Source: Deinococcus soli (ex Cha et al. 2016)
GTDB taxonomy: Bacteria; Deinococcota; Deinococci; Deinococcales; Deinococcaceae
Reading direction: 5' to 3'
DNA length: 64,000 nucleotides
Assembly (NCBI RefSeq): GCF_001007995.1
Contig: NZ_CP011389.1
Location: 2,642,501 to 2,706,500 of the forward strand
In this document: positions 35,500-50,721 of the stretch, one piece after another
How the letters are laid out: every line of letters begins with the position of its first letter
How positions within the stretch are numbered: position 1 is the stretch's first letter
Made by a program: the position numbers and the translations under genes
The notes under the pieces: model-generated
Seen by the model: the letters and a program-made list of their open reading frames with translations, nothing else
The model's database searches: none
What the model was told of the DNA's origin: nothing

Positions 35500-36252
35500 A
35501 TGCGGATCATGGCTGTGTTTGCGCACCCGGACGACGAGATCGGGTGCATCGGGACGCTGGCGAAGCACGCGGCGCGCGGGGACGAGGTGCTGCTGGTCTG
35601 GACGACGCTGGGGGAACTCGCTAGTCAGTTCGGGGATACCTCGCACGAGGAGGTGACCCGCGTGCGGCGCGAGCATGGCGCGTGGGTCGCCGAGCGGATC
35701 GGGGCGCGCTACCACTTTTTCGACATGGGGGACAGCCGCATGACGGGCGGCCGCGCCGAGGCGCTGCAACTGGCGCGGCTGTACGCGCAGTTCCGGCCGA
35801 ACGCGGTGATCACCTGGAGTGATGATCACCCGCACCCGGATCACCGGATGACCGCGAAGATCGCGTTCGATGCGATCACGCTGGCGCGCATCCCGAAGAT
35901 CATCAACGAGGCGGGGGGCGTGGCGATGCCGCCCGCGCCGGACCTGAGCGGGGACGCCGCGCCCGAGAGTGGCGAGGACGTGCGCCGACTGGACGCGTGG
36001 CGGGAGCCGGTGCGCTTCTACCAGTACTTCGCGCCCGCCAGTCCGTACCCGGAGGTGTTCGTGAACACGGCGGACACCCTGGACGTGGGGGCCGAGGTGA
36101 TGGGCTTCTATCAGGCGTTCTACCGGTGGCAGTGGACGGCGGAGCAGTACCGGGCGGCGCGGGTGGATCTGGGTCGTCTGGCGGGCGTGGGGGCGGCCGA
36201 GCGGTTCAACCTGCGGGTCACGCATCTGCCCGCGCGGGACTACCTGCACTGA
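35500..36252 (+). CDS. PIG-L family deacetylase, candidate bacillithiol deacetylase (BshB)
   Basis: 250 residues, LmbE/PIG-L fold. Zinc-binding motif AHPDDEIGCIG near the N-terminus and TWSDDHPHPDHR with the HxxDH ligands. Deinococcus makes bacillithiol, whose synthesis needs such a deacetylase acting on N-acetylglucosaminyl malate; assignment to that step is inference since other PIG-L substrates exist. The ATG at 35500 is 7 nt after TATGCT (35487-35492), so the in-frame ATG at 35488 inside the -10 box is rejected. Confidence 0.85.
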   Translation: MRIMAVFAHPDDEIGCIGTLAKHAARGDEVLLVWTTLGELASQFGDTSHEEVTRVRREHGAWVAERIGARYHFFDMGDSRMTGGRAEALQLARLYAQFRPNAVITWSDDHPHPDHRMTAKIAFDAITLARIPKIINEAGGVAMPPAPDLSGDAAPESGEDVRRLDAWREPVRFYQYFAPASPYPEVFVNTADTLDVGAEVMGFYQAFYRWQWTAEQYRAARVDLGRLAGVGAAERFNLRVTHLPARDYLH

Positions 36253-36311
36253 CCTGCATGGATCGGGGGCGGGACGCGCGCCTGACCGGGAACGCGCTAC
36301 AGTGTCGGGGC

Positions 36312-36863
36312 ATGTCGGAGTCCATTCACATCAAGCAGACGATCGTGGTCCGTGCCCGCCCGGACGTCCTGTACCGCCTCGCGCTGGAGCCGAAACGCCG
36401 CGCGAAATGGGACCCGAACCTCGCCAAGGCCGAGTACGAGGGCGAGGGTGGCCGCCTCGCGAACAACTCGCTCGTGCGCTTCAAGTTCACGCGCCGCCTG
36501 CTGGGCCTGGCCTTCACCGCGAAGTACGGGCAGTTGCAGGCCCCGCAGCGCGGCGGCTGGGAGAGTGTGCGCCACGTCGGCCCGCTGGAGAAGCTCACGC
36601 AGGGCTGGGTGTTCAAGCCCATGCCCGGCGGGACCGAGGTGACCCTGACCGTGCACGGCAAGGTCCGCTTCAAGTGGGTGCGGGTGCCCGTGGAGCGCGT
36701 CCTGCACAACATGGTCGCCACGACCCTGCTGGAACTCCAGCGCACGGTGGACGCCCAGGGCGCGCAGCTCATGGAGGACATGGGCCGCGAACTGGCCGAG
36801 AAGCAGAAAGCCGACCAGAAGGCCGCGAAGGAAGCCGCGAAGGCCGCCAAGCGCAAGAAGTAA
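36312..36863 (+). CDS. SRPBCC (START-like) family protein
   Basis: 183 residues. Starts with IHIKQTIVVRARPDVLYRLALEPKRRAKWDPNL, the usual opening strand and helix of SRPBCC ligand-binding proteins, with VTLTVHGKVRFKW strands and a long C-terminal helix ending in a Lys/Ala-rich tail (AAKEAAKAAKRKK). Ligand unknown. ATG 8 nt after TACAGT (36298-36303). A terminator follows at 36877. Confidence 0.85.
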   Translation: MSESIHIKQTIVVRARPDVLYRLALEPKRRAKWDPNLAKAEYEGEGGRLANNSLVRFKFTRRLLGLAFTAKYGQLQAPQRGGWESVRHVGPLEKLTQGWVFKPMPGGTEVTLTVHGKVRFKWVRVPVERVLHNMVATTLLELQRTVDAQGAQLMEDMGRELAEKQKADQKAAKEAAKAAKRKK

Positions 36864-36876
36864 GGTCAACGTAGAT

Positions 36877-36909
36877 CGCGCCCCGGGTCAGCTGGGGCGC
36901 GTTCTTCTT
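36877..36909. terminator. Rho-independent terminator, probably bidirectional
   Basis: Eight-bp stem CGCGCCCC / GGGGCGCG (36877-36884 and 36894-36901) with a 9-nt loop, then TTCTTCTT on the plus strand. Lies between the SRPBCC gene and the convergent cupin-like gene. Confidence 0.8.
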
Positions 36910-37204
36910 ACTCGTCGGGCGTGAGGATCAGCACCGTGCCGTCCTTCGTCCCGAACGCCGTCCAGCGTTCCTCCGCGCGGACGCGGTAGCCCTCGGCGGG
37001 CCGCAGGCGCACGAAGTTGCTCAGCGGGAGATCCACGACCGCCTCGCCGCTCAGGCAGACCAGCCAGCCGGTCTCGGCAGGGCCGGTCAGGGTGCCGGAC
37101 AGGTTCACGACGCGCACGCGGCCGCCGGGCAGCCGCACCCACTCGCCGGGGCTGCCCTGCGCCAGCCGCGCCAGATGCAGAGGTTGAGGAACGTCAGGTT
37201 TCAT
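36908..37204 (-). CDS. Small cupin-like protein
   Basis: 98 residues, mainly beta: GEWVRLPGGRVRVVNLSG, ETGWLVCLSGEAVVDLP, NFVRLRPAEGYRVRAEERW, DGTVLILTPDE. The pattern fits a single-domain cupin lacking the metal-binding His set, similar to small RmlC-like proteins; fold assignment is an inference. Start at 37204 chosen (MKPDV); an ATG at 37228 would add eight residues. Confidence 0.65.
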   Translation of the reverse strand: MKPDVPQPLHLARLAQGSPGEWVRLPGGRVRVVNLSGTLTGPAETGWLVCLSGEAVVDLPLSNFVRLRPAEGYRVRAEERWTAFGTKDGTVLILTPDE

Positions 37205-37360
37205 GGGCGTCACAGTGGAGCACGTCATATCACGCCCCAGCCCACGTGAGGGCAGAGGGCCAGGGAACGACCAAGGGCGCGCGAGTCCACGCCTAGGATA
37301 CGTGACTGAAAGGTCCCGCCGACCTCCGGGCGAGGTGGCGGGACGTGGTGGGCTGAGTGG

Positions 37361-40273
<2,913 letters not shown>

Positions 40274-40461
40274 AGGCAGTGGTGCTCCCCGAAAGAAGTC
40301 AGGGGTGAGCGTAGCACGCCCCCCCTCACGCTTCCGGAAGAAGACGATCAATACACCCTCATGGGCGGAGTGACCACCCACCACCCGGCCGGGCCCACGC
40401 GCCCCAGCCGGACGCCACAACATCCTCAGGATTCAGATTTTCTTCATGCTACGCTGCCCGC

Positions 40462-41031
40462 ATGCGAGCCCGGGGCGCCACGCTCTCCATCATTCCCCTC
40501 GCGGTCACCGCCCTCCTGCTGACGGGCTTCCTGACCGCGCCCCCCCTCCAGCTCCCCGCATCTGCCCCCAACGCCACCCTGATCGTCCTGGGTGCCGCGC
40601 AGTACGATGGTCGCCCCAGCCCCGCCTTCCAGCGCCGCCTCGACCACGCCCTGAACCTCTACCGCCAGGGTCACGTCCGGCAGGTCGTCGTCACCGGGGG
40701 CCGCCAGCCCGGCGACCGTTACACCGAAGGGCAGGTCGGCTCTGCGTACCTGCACGCCCGCGGCGTCCCCAGCGGCGCCCTGATCGCCGAGGAACGCAGC
40801 CGCACCACCGTCCAGAACCTCGAGAACGCCCGCGCCCAGCTGCCCGGCGGCACCCCCGTCACCCTCGTCACCGACGCCGCCCACGCCCCTCGCGCCCTCG
40901 CCCTGGCCCGCGCCCTGAACATGAACGCCAACGTCAGCGCCAGCCCCCTGAGCCCCCACACCAGCCGCCAGTACATCCTGCGGGAGAAACTCGCGCTGCT
41001 CGGCTACGCCCTGCTGGGCATCCGGCTGTAA
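40462..41031 (+). CDS. YdcF/DUF218 family protein
   Basis: 189 residues, N-terminal membrane anchor or signal (~8-25), then a DUF218 domain: LIVLGAAQYDGRPSPAFQRRLDHAL, VVVTGGRQPGDRYTEGQV, ERSRTTVQNLENA and VTLVTDAAHAPRAL. Related proteins (YdcF, SanA, ElyC) act in envelope metabolism. ATG 6 nt after TACGCT (40450-40455), preceded by TGC (extended -10). Divergent from topA. Confidence 0.88.
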   Translation: MRARGATLSIIPLAVTALLLTGFLTAPPLQLPASAPNATLIVLGAAQYDGRPSPAFQRRLDHALNLYRQGHVRQVVVTGGRQPGDRYTEGQVGSAYLHARGVPSGALIAEERSRTTVQNLENARAQLPGGTPVTLVTDAAHAPRALALARALNMNANVSASPLSPHTSRQYILREKLALLGYALLGIRL

Positions 41032-41042
41032 GGACAAGAAGG

Positions 41043-41075
41043 GCGGGGCGCGGGGAATCACCCCCTGCGCCCCGC
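41043..41075. terminator. Hairpin between convergent ydcF-like and murJ genes
   Basis: GCGGGGCGC (41043-41051) pairs with GCGCCCCGC (41067-41075), with inner GGGG/CCCC pairing. No clear T run; likely a shared terminator or stabiliser. Confidence 0.5.
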
Positions 41076-41090
41076 TCCTGCAACTCCGGA

Positions 41091-42707
41091 TTACCGCCTC
41101 AGTCGGCGGGTCACCGCCGCGACTTCCGGCATGCGCAGGGCGAGCGCGCCGCCCAGGTACACGGCGAGACCCGCGCCGCCCGCCAGGGCCAGCACGGGGA
41201 TGCTGGTCAGGATGAAGCCCGGCTGGATCGGCAGTGCGCGGGCGATCAGCCACGCGGCGCCCCCCGAGACGGCTGCCAGCGGCACGACGCGCAGCAGGTG
41301 GCCCGTGACCTCACGCGTGGGGAAGCCCACCGCGCGGCGGTACAGGACAATCAGCGCGGCCGTCATGAGCAGCCCGCTGATGGTGGTGCTCAGCCCGAAG
41401 CCGATCAATCCCAGCGGTGGTACCAGCAGGCGGTACAGGGCGACCTCCAGCACGAAGCCGATGGCGCTGATCGTTACGGCCTCGCGGGTGCGTTCCCGCG
41501 CGTAGAAGGTCCGCAGGAGTACCGTCACCAGCGCCCACGGCACAAGGGCCAGCGCCCAGCCGAACAGGATGCCGCTGCCCGCCGCGAACTTATCCAGTTC
41601 CTGTACGCCCCTCGGTGGGGTCAGGTTGATCAGGCTGACGGCGAACGGGGCCAGAGCGATCAGGAGCGCACTCATGGGGGCCGCCAGGAATGTGGTCGTA
41701 CGGATGGTGCTGGCCGTCAGTGTGCGGAACTGCGTCCAGTCCTTTTCCGCGGCGGCCTGCGAGAAGCGCGGGAAGACGGCCAGAACGGGGGAGACGACAA
41801 ACAGACCATTGACCATCGTGAACAGCGCCTCGGCATTGCTGTAGCCGGTCTGGGTGCCTTTCGGGAACTGCTGAGCGTTGGACAGCAGGCTGGTCACGTA
41901 CACGTTCAGAATCTGCCGCGCCCCAGCGGTCAGGGTGAAGGGAGCCATCTGTTTCAGCACGCGGCCCACCGCCGGATGCCCCTTCAGGCTGGGCGTGGGC
42001 AGCAGCCCGAAGCGGTTCAGTGCGGGCAACTGCACCAACAGCTGTGCCACCCCGCCGATCAGCCAGCCGAAGGCGAGCCACGTCGCGCTGTGCGGCAGCA
42101 GGATCAGCGCGATGATGCTGGCAATGTTGAACGCCACGGGGGCAAAACTGCTCTCGCGGAAGTGCTCGTCGGCGTTCAACAGGCCCATGGCGATGGCCGA
42201 CAGACTGATCAGCATCAGAAACGGCATGAGCATGCGCGTCATGAACAGCGTCAGTTCCCGGTCCACGTTGGAATTGCTGGCCAGCAGCAGATCCACGATC
42301 CACGGCGCGGCGAAGATCCCGGCCGCCATGAGCAGGAGGTTCACGGCGATCAGCACGCCGCTGAACGCCTGCGCCAGTTCCCGGCGTCCCTGGGTGTCCA
42401 GGGTCTTGTACACCGGGATGAACGAGTTCACCAGGGCCCCCTCGGCCAGCAGTTCCCGCAGCAGGTTCGGGACCTTCACGGCGACCGAGAAGGCGTCGGT
42501 CAGGGCTGGCGCGAAGGTGTTGATGATCTGCTGCCGGATGATGCCGCTCAGGCGAGAGCCGAGCGTGCCGAGCATGACGATGAGCGTGTTCGCCCGCAGG
42601 GACTTCTTCGGGCGGGCGGGTGGGGGCGCGTCGGGCGGCCCGGCGTCCTCAAAGGTCATGTTCAGTTCGGGTGGGGCGGGCGGCTGGCCCAGCGGGGACT
42701 TGCTCAC
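41091..42707 (-). CDS. murJ: Lipid II flippase MurJ
   Basis: 538 residues, MATE/MVF fold with about 14 transmembrane helices. Moves lipid-linked peptidoglycan precursor to the outer face. After a ~38-residue Pro-rich N-terminal extension come NTLIVMLGTLGSRLSGIIRQ, AFSVAVKVPNLLRELLAEGA, LVNSFIPVY, and the central FPRFSQAAAEKDW. The GTG start at 42707 lies 6 nt after TACAGT (minus strand, 42714-42719), leaderless. Confidence 0.95.
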   Translation of the reverse strand: MSKSPLGQPPAPPELNMTFEDAGPPDAPPPARPKKSLRANTLIVMLGTLGSRLSGIIRQQIINTFAPALTDAFSVAVKVPNLLRELLAEGALVNSFIPVYKTLDTQGRRELAQAFSGVLIAVNLLLMAAGIFAAPWIVDLLLASNSNVDRELTLFMTRMLMPFLMLISLSAIAMGLLNADEHFRESSFAPVAFNIASIIALILLPHSATWLAFGWLIGGVAQLLVQLPALNRFGLLPTPSLKGHPAVGRVLKQMAPFTLTAGARQILNVYVTSLLSNAQQFPKGTQTGYSNAEALFTMVNGLFVVSPVLAVFPRFSQAAAEKDWTQFRTLTASTIRTTTFLAAPMSALLIALAPFAVSLINLTPPRGVQELDKFAAGSGILFGWALALVPWALVTVLLRTFYARERTREAVTISAIGFVLEVALYRLLVPPLGLIGFGLSTTISGLLMTAALIVLYRRAVGFPTREVTGHLLRVVPLAAVSGGAAWLIARALPIQPGFILTSIPVLALAGGAGLAVYLGGALALRMPEVAAVTRRLRR

Positions 42708-42750
42708 CGGGCCACTGTAGCGCTGCCCACGCTCCGGGGGGTGGGGCGCT

Positions 42751-43203
42751 TCAGTCCGTCAGGGCCCGGGCGTGCCCGTCCGGCCCGATGAACAGCCGCG
42801 CGGCCCCGAACGCCACCGGGAGCCGCAGGGTGCCCAGGTACGCGTGAAGGTGCGCGGGGAGGGCGTCCAGCGTGACCGGCGTGCGGGGCGCGGCCACCAG
42901 TCGGTACATGCCAGCCTCGCCGGGCACGTGGTCGTACACGAACGCCCCCCGGCGCTGCGGGGCGCACAGGTGCTCGTCGAAGCCCCCGGCGGGCGCGCTG
43001 GTCTCCTCGATCTCGGGGCGCGTGTCGAGCCACACGTGCGTGGCCTCCAGCAACTCCTCGGACGCCAGCGCGGCCGCGGGAACGGTCTCGTCCCCCGCCG
43101 CGAGGAACTGAGCCAGATGCCCGTCCGGGTCGGTGGCGAACCAGTCGAACTCCACCCCCGCGATCTCCTCGCGGGTCAGGGGCGTGTGGGAGGTCGCCTC
43201 CAT
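42751..43203 (-). CDS. Conserved hypothetical protein, 150 residues
   Basis: Acidic cytoplasmic protein starting [21 protein letters not shown], a pattern seen in uncharacterised proteins found beside similar partners; it continues with [17 protein letters not shown] and [23 protein letters not shown]. No known family is certain. Its ATG shares one base with the stop of the upstream gene (TGATG), so the two are translationally coupled. Confidence 0.72.
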   Translation of the reverse strand: MEATSHTPLTREEIAGVEFDWFATDPDGHLAQFLAAGDETVPAAALASEELLEATHVWLDTRPEIEETSAPAGGFDEHLCAPQRRGAFVYDHVPGEAGMYRLVAAPRTPVTLDALPAHLHAYLGTLRLPVAFGAARLFIGPDGHARALTD

Positions 43204-43625
43204 CAGTGGTTCAGCAGCGCCTGGATGGCCGGGGTCTGCGCGGGGAACTTCACGGCGACGTTCACGGTCGTCCCGGCGGGCGTGGCGGGGTCCACGTTGA
43301 TCCAGTGGCTGGCCAGCACCGGCGGGTTCGGCTGCGGGTCGATGGCCCGCACGAGCACGCGGCCCTGCGGCGGCACGAACGCACACCAACCCTCGGCGGT
43401 CGCGGGGAACGCCCGGACGGGCAGCACGCTCTGGAGGGTCAGGTCGTCCGGGGTGGCCCAGTACTCGATCAGGAGGCTGGCCTGATCACGGTGCAGGTCC
43501 TCGGCGGCCACGTCGAGCTGGATCTCGATCCCGTCGGCCATGCCGGGCACGAGGTTCATCCAGCCGGGCACGACGAGGCGACCGCTGCGGGCACTCTTGA
43601 ACTGCTGGGGGGCGGGCTGAGTCAT
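43203..43625 (-). CDS. Conserved hypothetical protein, 140 residues
   Basis: Beta-rich, no signal peptide: [52 protein letters not shown], and [13 protein letters not shown]. No family recognised. ATG 7 nt after TACGCT (minus strand, 43633-43638), leaderless. First gene of a two-gene unit with the 150-residue protein. Confidence 0.72.
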   Translation of the reverse strand: MTQPAPQQFKSARSGRLVVPGWMNLVPGMADGIEIQLDVAAEDLHRDQASLLIEYWATPDDLTLQSVLPVRAFPATAEGWCAFVPPQGRVLVRAIDPQPNPPVLASHWINVDPATPAGTTVNVAVKFPAQTPAIQALLNH

Positions 43626-43676
43626 GCCGCCCAGCGTAGCGCACCGCTCTTCCCCGATTCTTTCAGTCCTGGGGGC

Positions 43677-43814
43677 TCAGTTGCGGCGAATGGTGCGCAG
43701 CAGCGCGCGGATCATCACGAAGCCCACGGCGAAGAACAGCAGTGGCGTGAGGTTCACGGTCACCTCAGCGTCCTTCTCGGGTTCCAGGGGGTTCTGCTTG
43801 CGGTACTTGATCAT
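43677..43814 (-). CDS. Single-pass membrane miniprotein, 45 residues
   Basis: [20 protein letters not shown] is a charged N-terminus, followed by the hydrophobic segment [18 protein letters not shown] and a basic tail. A single transmembrane helix with a short basic tail is typical of small membrane regulators. ATG 7 nt after TAGGCT (minus strand, 43822-43827), the same promoter grammar as the larger genes and the main reason to call it. Confidence 0.62.
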   Translation of the reverse strand: MIKYRKQNPLEPEKDAEVTVNLTPLLFFAVGFVMIRALLRTIRRN

Positions 43815-43997
43815 GTGTCCCAGCCTACGCCGGGGCGCGCGCGGGGGCGCACACGTTTCATTAAGCCTGCCCCGGGCCCGGGCCGCGTCCAGTCCACGCG
43901 GCCCGGGCCGTTGCACCCGGGGCCGCCCGGGGGTAGAACTGCCCCCGTGACCCACGACCCCGCCACCACGACCCCCGGCGCGACCCTGCCAGAGACC

Positions 43998-45023
43998 ATG
44001 CGCGCCCTGAGCAAACAACATGCCCAGGAGGGCATCTGGATGACCGAGGCGCCGGTGCCCACGCCCGGCCCGAACGACCTTCTGATCAAGGTCCGTAAGG
44101 GCAGCATCTGCGGCACGGACGTGCACATCTACAAGTGGGACAGCTGGGCGCAGAAGACCATCCCAGTCCCCATGATCGTCGGGCACGAGTACGTGGGGAC
44201 GGTCGCCGCGATCGGCAGCGAGGTCCGCGGCTTCCAGATCGGTGACCGCGTCAGCGGTGAGGGCCACGTCACCTGCGGGCACTGCCGCAACTGCCGCGCC
44301 GGGCGCCGCCACCTCTGCCGCAACACCCTGGGCGTCGGCGTGAACCGCCCCGGCAGCTTCGCGGAGTACCTCGTGCTGCCCGCCTTCAACGCCTTCAAAC
44401 TCCCCGACGACATCCCGGACGACATCGCCGCGATCTTCGACCCCTTCGGGAACGCCGTCCACACCGCCCTGAGCTTCGACCTGGTCGGCGAGGACGTCCT
44501 GATCACCGGCGCCGGACCCATCGGCGTGATGGCCGCCGCCGTCGCCCGGCACGTCGGGGCGCGCAACGTCGTCATCACCGACATCAACGACTACCGCCTC
44601 GACCTCGCCCGCCAGATGGGGGTCACCCGCGCCGTGAACGTCGCCCACGAGGACCTGCGCGCCGTCATGCAGGAACTCGGCATGACCGAGGGCTTCGACG
44701 TCGGCCTGGAAATGAGCGGTTCGGGCGCCGCCTTCGCGCAGATGGTGGACGTCATGAACAACGGCGGCAAGATCGCCCTGCTCGGCATTCCCGCCGGACG
44801 CGTGGATATCGACTGGAACGGCGTGATCTTCAAGATGCTAACCATCAAGGGCATCTACGGCCGCGAGATGTTCGAAACCTGGTACAAGATGGCCGCCCTC
44901 ATCCAGTCCGGCCTGGACCTGAGCCCCATCATCACCCACCACTATCCCATTCAGGACTACCAGCAGGGCTTCGACGCCATGCTCGGCGGCCAGAGCGGCA
45001 AGGTCATCCTGAACTGGGAGTAA
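43998..45023 (+). CDS. tdh: L-threonine 3-dehydrogenase
   Basis: 341 residues, exactly the E. coli length. Zinc medium-chain dehydrogenase that oxidises threonine to 2-amino-3-ketobutyrate. Catalytic zinc ligands in [12 protein letters not shown] and IVGHEYVG, structural zinc [15 protein letters not shown], Rossmann [11 protein letters not shown], and [16 protein letters not shown] at 43998 matches the family start (MRALSK). A GTG at 43947, 7 nt after TAGAAC (43934-43939), is in frame and may be the true leaderless start, adding 17 residues. Confidence 0.95.
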   Translation: MRALSKQHAQEGIWMTEAPVPTPGPNDLLIKVRKGSICGTDVHIYKWDSWAQKTIPVPMIVGHEYVGTVAAIGSEVRGFQIGDRVSGEGHVTCGHCRNCRAGRRHLCRNTLGVGVNRPGSFAEYLVLPAFNAFKLPDDIPDDIAAIFDPFGNAVHTALSFDLVGEDVLITGAGPIGVMAAAVARHVGARNVVITDINDYRLDLARQMGVTRAVNVAHEDLRAVMQELGMTEGFDVGLEMSGSGAAFAQMVDVMNNGGKIALLGIPAGRVDIDWNGVIFKMLTIKGIYGREMFETWYKMAALIQSGLDLSPIITHHYPIQDYQQGFDAMLGGQSGKVILNWE

Positions 45024-45037
45024 CGGGGGGTAAGGCA

Positions 45038-45081
45038 GGAAGTGGTGCGCGGACGAGAGCGAGTCACCGCGCACCGCTTCC
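45038..45081 (+). terminator. Long hairpin after tdh
   Basis: Fifteen-bp stem GGAAGTGGTGCGCGG / CCGCGCACCGCTTCC (one G.U pair; 45038-45052 and 45067-45081) with a 14-nt loop, 15 nt after the tdh stop. No T run follows. Confidence 0.55.
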
Positions 45082-45123
45082 CCCTTCGCCATCTGGCGGA
45101 TGCCCCGCCGCGCTGCCGTGCGG

Positions 45124-45136
45124 CATGCTGCGGCGC
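45124..45136 (+). promoter_or_regulatory. Putative -10 of the trpS leader
   Basis: CATGCT (45124-45129) ends 7 nt before the leader-peptide ATG, matching the leaderless spacing elsewhere in the window although the first base is not T. No clear -35. Confidence 0.45.
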
Positions 45137-45157
45137 ATGAGCGTTCTCGTGCAGGTG

Positions 45158-46306
<1,149 letters not shown>

Positions 46307-46318
46307 ACGGTGGAAGTA

Positions 46319-46429
46319 GGCAGTGGGGTGTGGGATGTGGGTCGGTTGCAGCGGGCGGGACTGTCGCGGCTCTGCCACCGGTGCGCGGCCTCTGCTGTTC
46401 CCACTGCCGACTGCCCACACCCCACTGCC
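46319..46429. repeat. Large inverted repeat upstream of dnaJ, including G-rich motif copy 2
   Basis: GGCAGTGGGGTGTGGG (46319-46334) is perfectly complementary to 46414-46429, 16 bp with a ~79-nt loop. A second, overlapping pairing is possible between GGGATGTGGGT and AACCCACATCCC (46434-46444). The left arm contains the GGCAGTGGGGNGTGGGATG motif also found at 2435. It starts 13 nt after the trpS stop, so it may terminate trpS, or insulate dnaJ. Confidence 0.75.
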
Positions 46430-46520
46430 CGCAACCCACATCCCCTCTGCCCACTTTTCCTGAGTGTGGTCGTGTTAACCTGTGGCCGGAGGTCGGGCCT
46501 CGCCCGGCGAGACACGACAT

Positions 46521-47644
<1,124 letters not shown>

Positions 47645-47645
<1 letters not shown>

Positions 47646-47971
47646 TGCGCCGCCTGAGAGTGTGGACGGGGGCGGCCCTGCTGGGCGTCACGCTGAGCGC
47701 GTGCGCCGCCGATCAGATCGTCACCCCGGACGAGTACACGCGCCTGACGCCCGGCATGACGCTGGTGCAGGCGCAGCAGGTCGTGGGGGACCAGGGCCAG
47801 CCGGTTCAGGCGCTGGCGGGGCAGGCGCACCGCTGGGAGAACGCGGACGGCAGCTTCGCGCAGGGCACGTTCCTGGCGGGCCGCGCCGTGGACTTCGATC
47901 AGGAAGGCCTGCTGGCCGAGGCGGGCAGCAAGAGCAAGCTGAAGAAGCTGCGCAAATCCAATCGCCGCTGA
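47645..47971 (+). CDS. SmpA/OmlA-like lipoprotein
   Basis: 108 residues. Lipobox LSAC after a short signal (GAALLGVTLSAC). The mature part has YTRLTPGMTLVQAQQVVGDQGQPVQ, the opening strand-helix of BamE/SmpA-type domains, then WENADGSFAQGTFLAGRAVDF and a very basic C-terminal tail (KSKLKKLRKSNRR). Coupled to dnaJ (TGATG). A link to envelope protein folding is possible but inferred. GTG at 47642 is an alternative start. Confidence 0.8.
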
Positions 47972-47985
47972 CCGCTGGATATGGT

Positions 47986-48020
47986 GGGCCGCTCTTCTCT
48001 GACCTGAGGTGGAGCGGCCC
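47986..48020. terminator. Hairpin between convergent genes
   Basis: GGGCCGCTC / GAGCGGCCC (47986-47994 and 48012-48020), 9 bp perfect with a 17-nt loop, between the lipoprotein gene and the convergent oxidoreductase gene. Confidence 0.55.
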
Positions 48021-48025
48021 CCAGT

Positions 48026-49456
48026 TTATGGGGCGCGCAGCCTGAATTCGTCGTGCAGGGCGGCCTGTGCGGCGTGGTACCCGCTCATGCCGTGAATGCC
48101 GCCGCCGGGCGGGGTGGCGCTGGAGCAGAGGTACACCCCCTTTACTGGGGTGCGGTACGGGGTGGGTGTGGGCAGCGGCCGGGCCAGCAGGCCCCACAGG
48201 TCGCCGCGCCCGCCGTTCACGTCCCCACCCCGGAAGACCGGGCTGAACGCCTGCAACTCCGGGGCGGTGGTGCGTCGCCGGGCCAGGATCAGGTCGCGCC
48301 AGCCGGGTGCGAAGCGGTCGATCTGCGCCTCCATCGGCCCGCTGGCGTCGCCCGCAAAGCCAGCGGGCACGTGCGAGTACGCCCAGAAGGTGTGCCCCCC
48401 GGCAGGCGCGCGGCTGGGGTCGAAGAGGGTGTGCTGCGCGGCGAGCACGTAGGGCCGCGCGGGCACCTGCCGCCCCGCCACCCGTTCGGACTCGGCGAGG
48501 TCGGGTGCGAGGCCGCCCAGGTGCACGGTCGCGGCGCGCGCCACGCGCGGGGCCGCCCAGGGCATGGGGCCGGACAGGGCGTAGTCGAGTTTCTGGAGGC
48601 CCGGCCCGTAGCGGTAGCCCTCTAGCGCGGCGCGGTACCAGCCCGGGGCGCGGTCGCCCAGTACGCCCAGCAGCACGCGGGGACTGCTGTCCACCAGGGT
48701 CACGCGGGCGGGCGGCAGGTCCCGTGCGGACCTCACCGTCACGCCGGTCAGGACCTCGCCACCCAGGAAGTCCAGGTACGCGCGCAGGGCGTCCGCCAGC
48801 GCCTGGGCCCCACCGCGCGGGAACGGCCAGCCCACCGCGTGCGCCAGCAGCGCCAGCACCAGCGTCATGGCGGCCGTGCCGGGCGTGGTCAGCGGCAGGT
48901 TGCTGTGCGCCGCCAGCCCCGCCCACAGCGCCCTGCCCTCCGGCGTTCGGAACAGCGTGTCGCCCACCAGCTGGGCACTCGGCAGGCCCCGCAGTCCGAA
49001 GCGCACCAGGGACAGCGGGTGACGGGGGAGGCGCGGCAGGGGCCGCAGGAGGTCGTCCAGCAGCCCCTCCCAGTCGGCCAGGAGTGGGCCCATCAGGCGC
49101 ACCCAGGCGGGTCCATCCCGGCCCAGGCCCTCGGCAGTCGCGTGCAGATCCCGCTCCAGCGTCACGCTCCGCCCACCCGGCAGCGGGTGCGCCACCGGTG
49201 CCACCGGCTGCACCCAGTCCAGCCCGAACGCATGCAGCGGCCACGTCCGGAACGCCGGGCTGGCCACCGCCAGCGGATGGATCGCCGAGCCCACGTCATG
49301 CGTGAAGCCTGGCAGCGTCAGCTCCGCGCTGCTCAGGCCACCGCCGACGCGATCGTGCGCCTCGAATACCTGCACGCGCAACCCGGCCCGGGCCAGCGTC
49401 ACCGCCGCCGACAGACCGTTCGGCCCGGCCCCCACCACCACGGCGTCCAGCGTCAT
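48026..49456 (-). CDS. NAD(P)/FAD-dependent oxidoreductase, phytoene desaturase-like
   Basis: 476 residues. N-terminal dinucleotide-binding [20 protein letters not shown] with the Glu-type [10 protein letters not shown] next strand, typical of CrtI/amine-oxidase flavoproteins; C-terminal [28 protein letters not shown] is the second FAD-binding motif of CrtI-like enzymes. Similar proteins act on carotenoids or retinol-type substrates, but no carotenoid gene is adjacent, so the substrate is open. Start at 49456, 7 nt after TAGGGT (minus strand, 49464-49469), three codons inside the longest frame. Confidence 0.88.
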   Translation of the reverse strand: MTLDAVVVGAGPNGLSAAVTLARAGLRVQVFEAHDRVGGGLSSAELTLPGFTHDVGSAIHPLAVASPAFRTWPLHAFGLDWVQPVAPVAHPLPGGRSVTLERDLHATAEGLGRDGPAWVRLMGPLLADWEGLLDDLLRPLPRLPRHPLSLVRFGLRGLPSAQLVGDTLFRTPEGRALWAGLAAHSNLPLTTPGTAAMTLVLALLAHAVGWPFPRGGAQALADALRAYLDFLGGEVLTGVTVRSARDLPPARVTLVDSSPRVLLGVLGDRAPGWYRAALEGYRYGPGLQKLDYALSGPMPWAAPRVARAATVHLGGLAPDLAESERVAGRQVPARPYVLAAQHTLFDPSRAPAGGHTFWAYSHVPAGFAGDASGPMEAQIDRFAPGWRDLILARRRTTAPELQAFSPVFRGGDVNGGRGDLWGLLARPLPTPTPYRTPVKGVYLCSSATPPGGGIHGMSGYHAAQAALHDEFRLRAP

Positions 49457-49650
49457 GCCTTCCACCCTAACGCCCCCACCCCCGCGTCCCCCTTGAGCGG
49501 ACGTTCACCGCGCGTGTTCCCCGCCCGGGCACGCCTCCCGGGTATGACAGTCCCATCACAGGGCGGGTATGCTGCTGAGCGGTCAACAGTCGCGCCCCAC
49601 GCGGGCGCGTATCAACCCCCGCCCCACCCCCCCCTTCTGGAGGATTTCCC

Positions 49651-50646
<996 letters not shown>

Positions 50647-50664
50647 GCAGCGCGTCAGGACGGT

Positions 50665-50699
50665 GGGGAGGGGTCGCGAGATCCCTCCCCGCTCTGTCT
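50665..50699 (+). terminator. Terminator of prs
   Basis: GGGGAGGGGTC pairs with GATCCCTCCCC (one G.U pair; 50665-50675 and 50680-50690) around a GCGA tetraloop, then GCTCTGTCTT. Confidence 0.7.
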
Positions 50700-50721
50700 T
50701 CCCGTGTGGGCTGAGCCGGTC

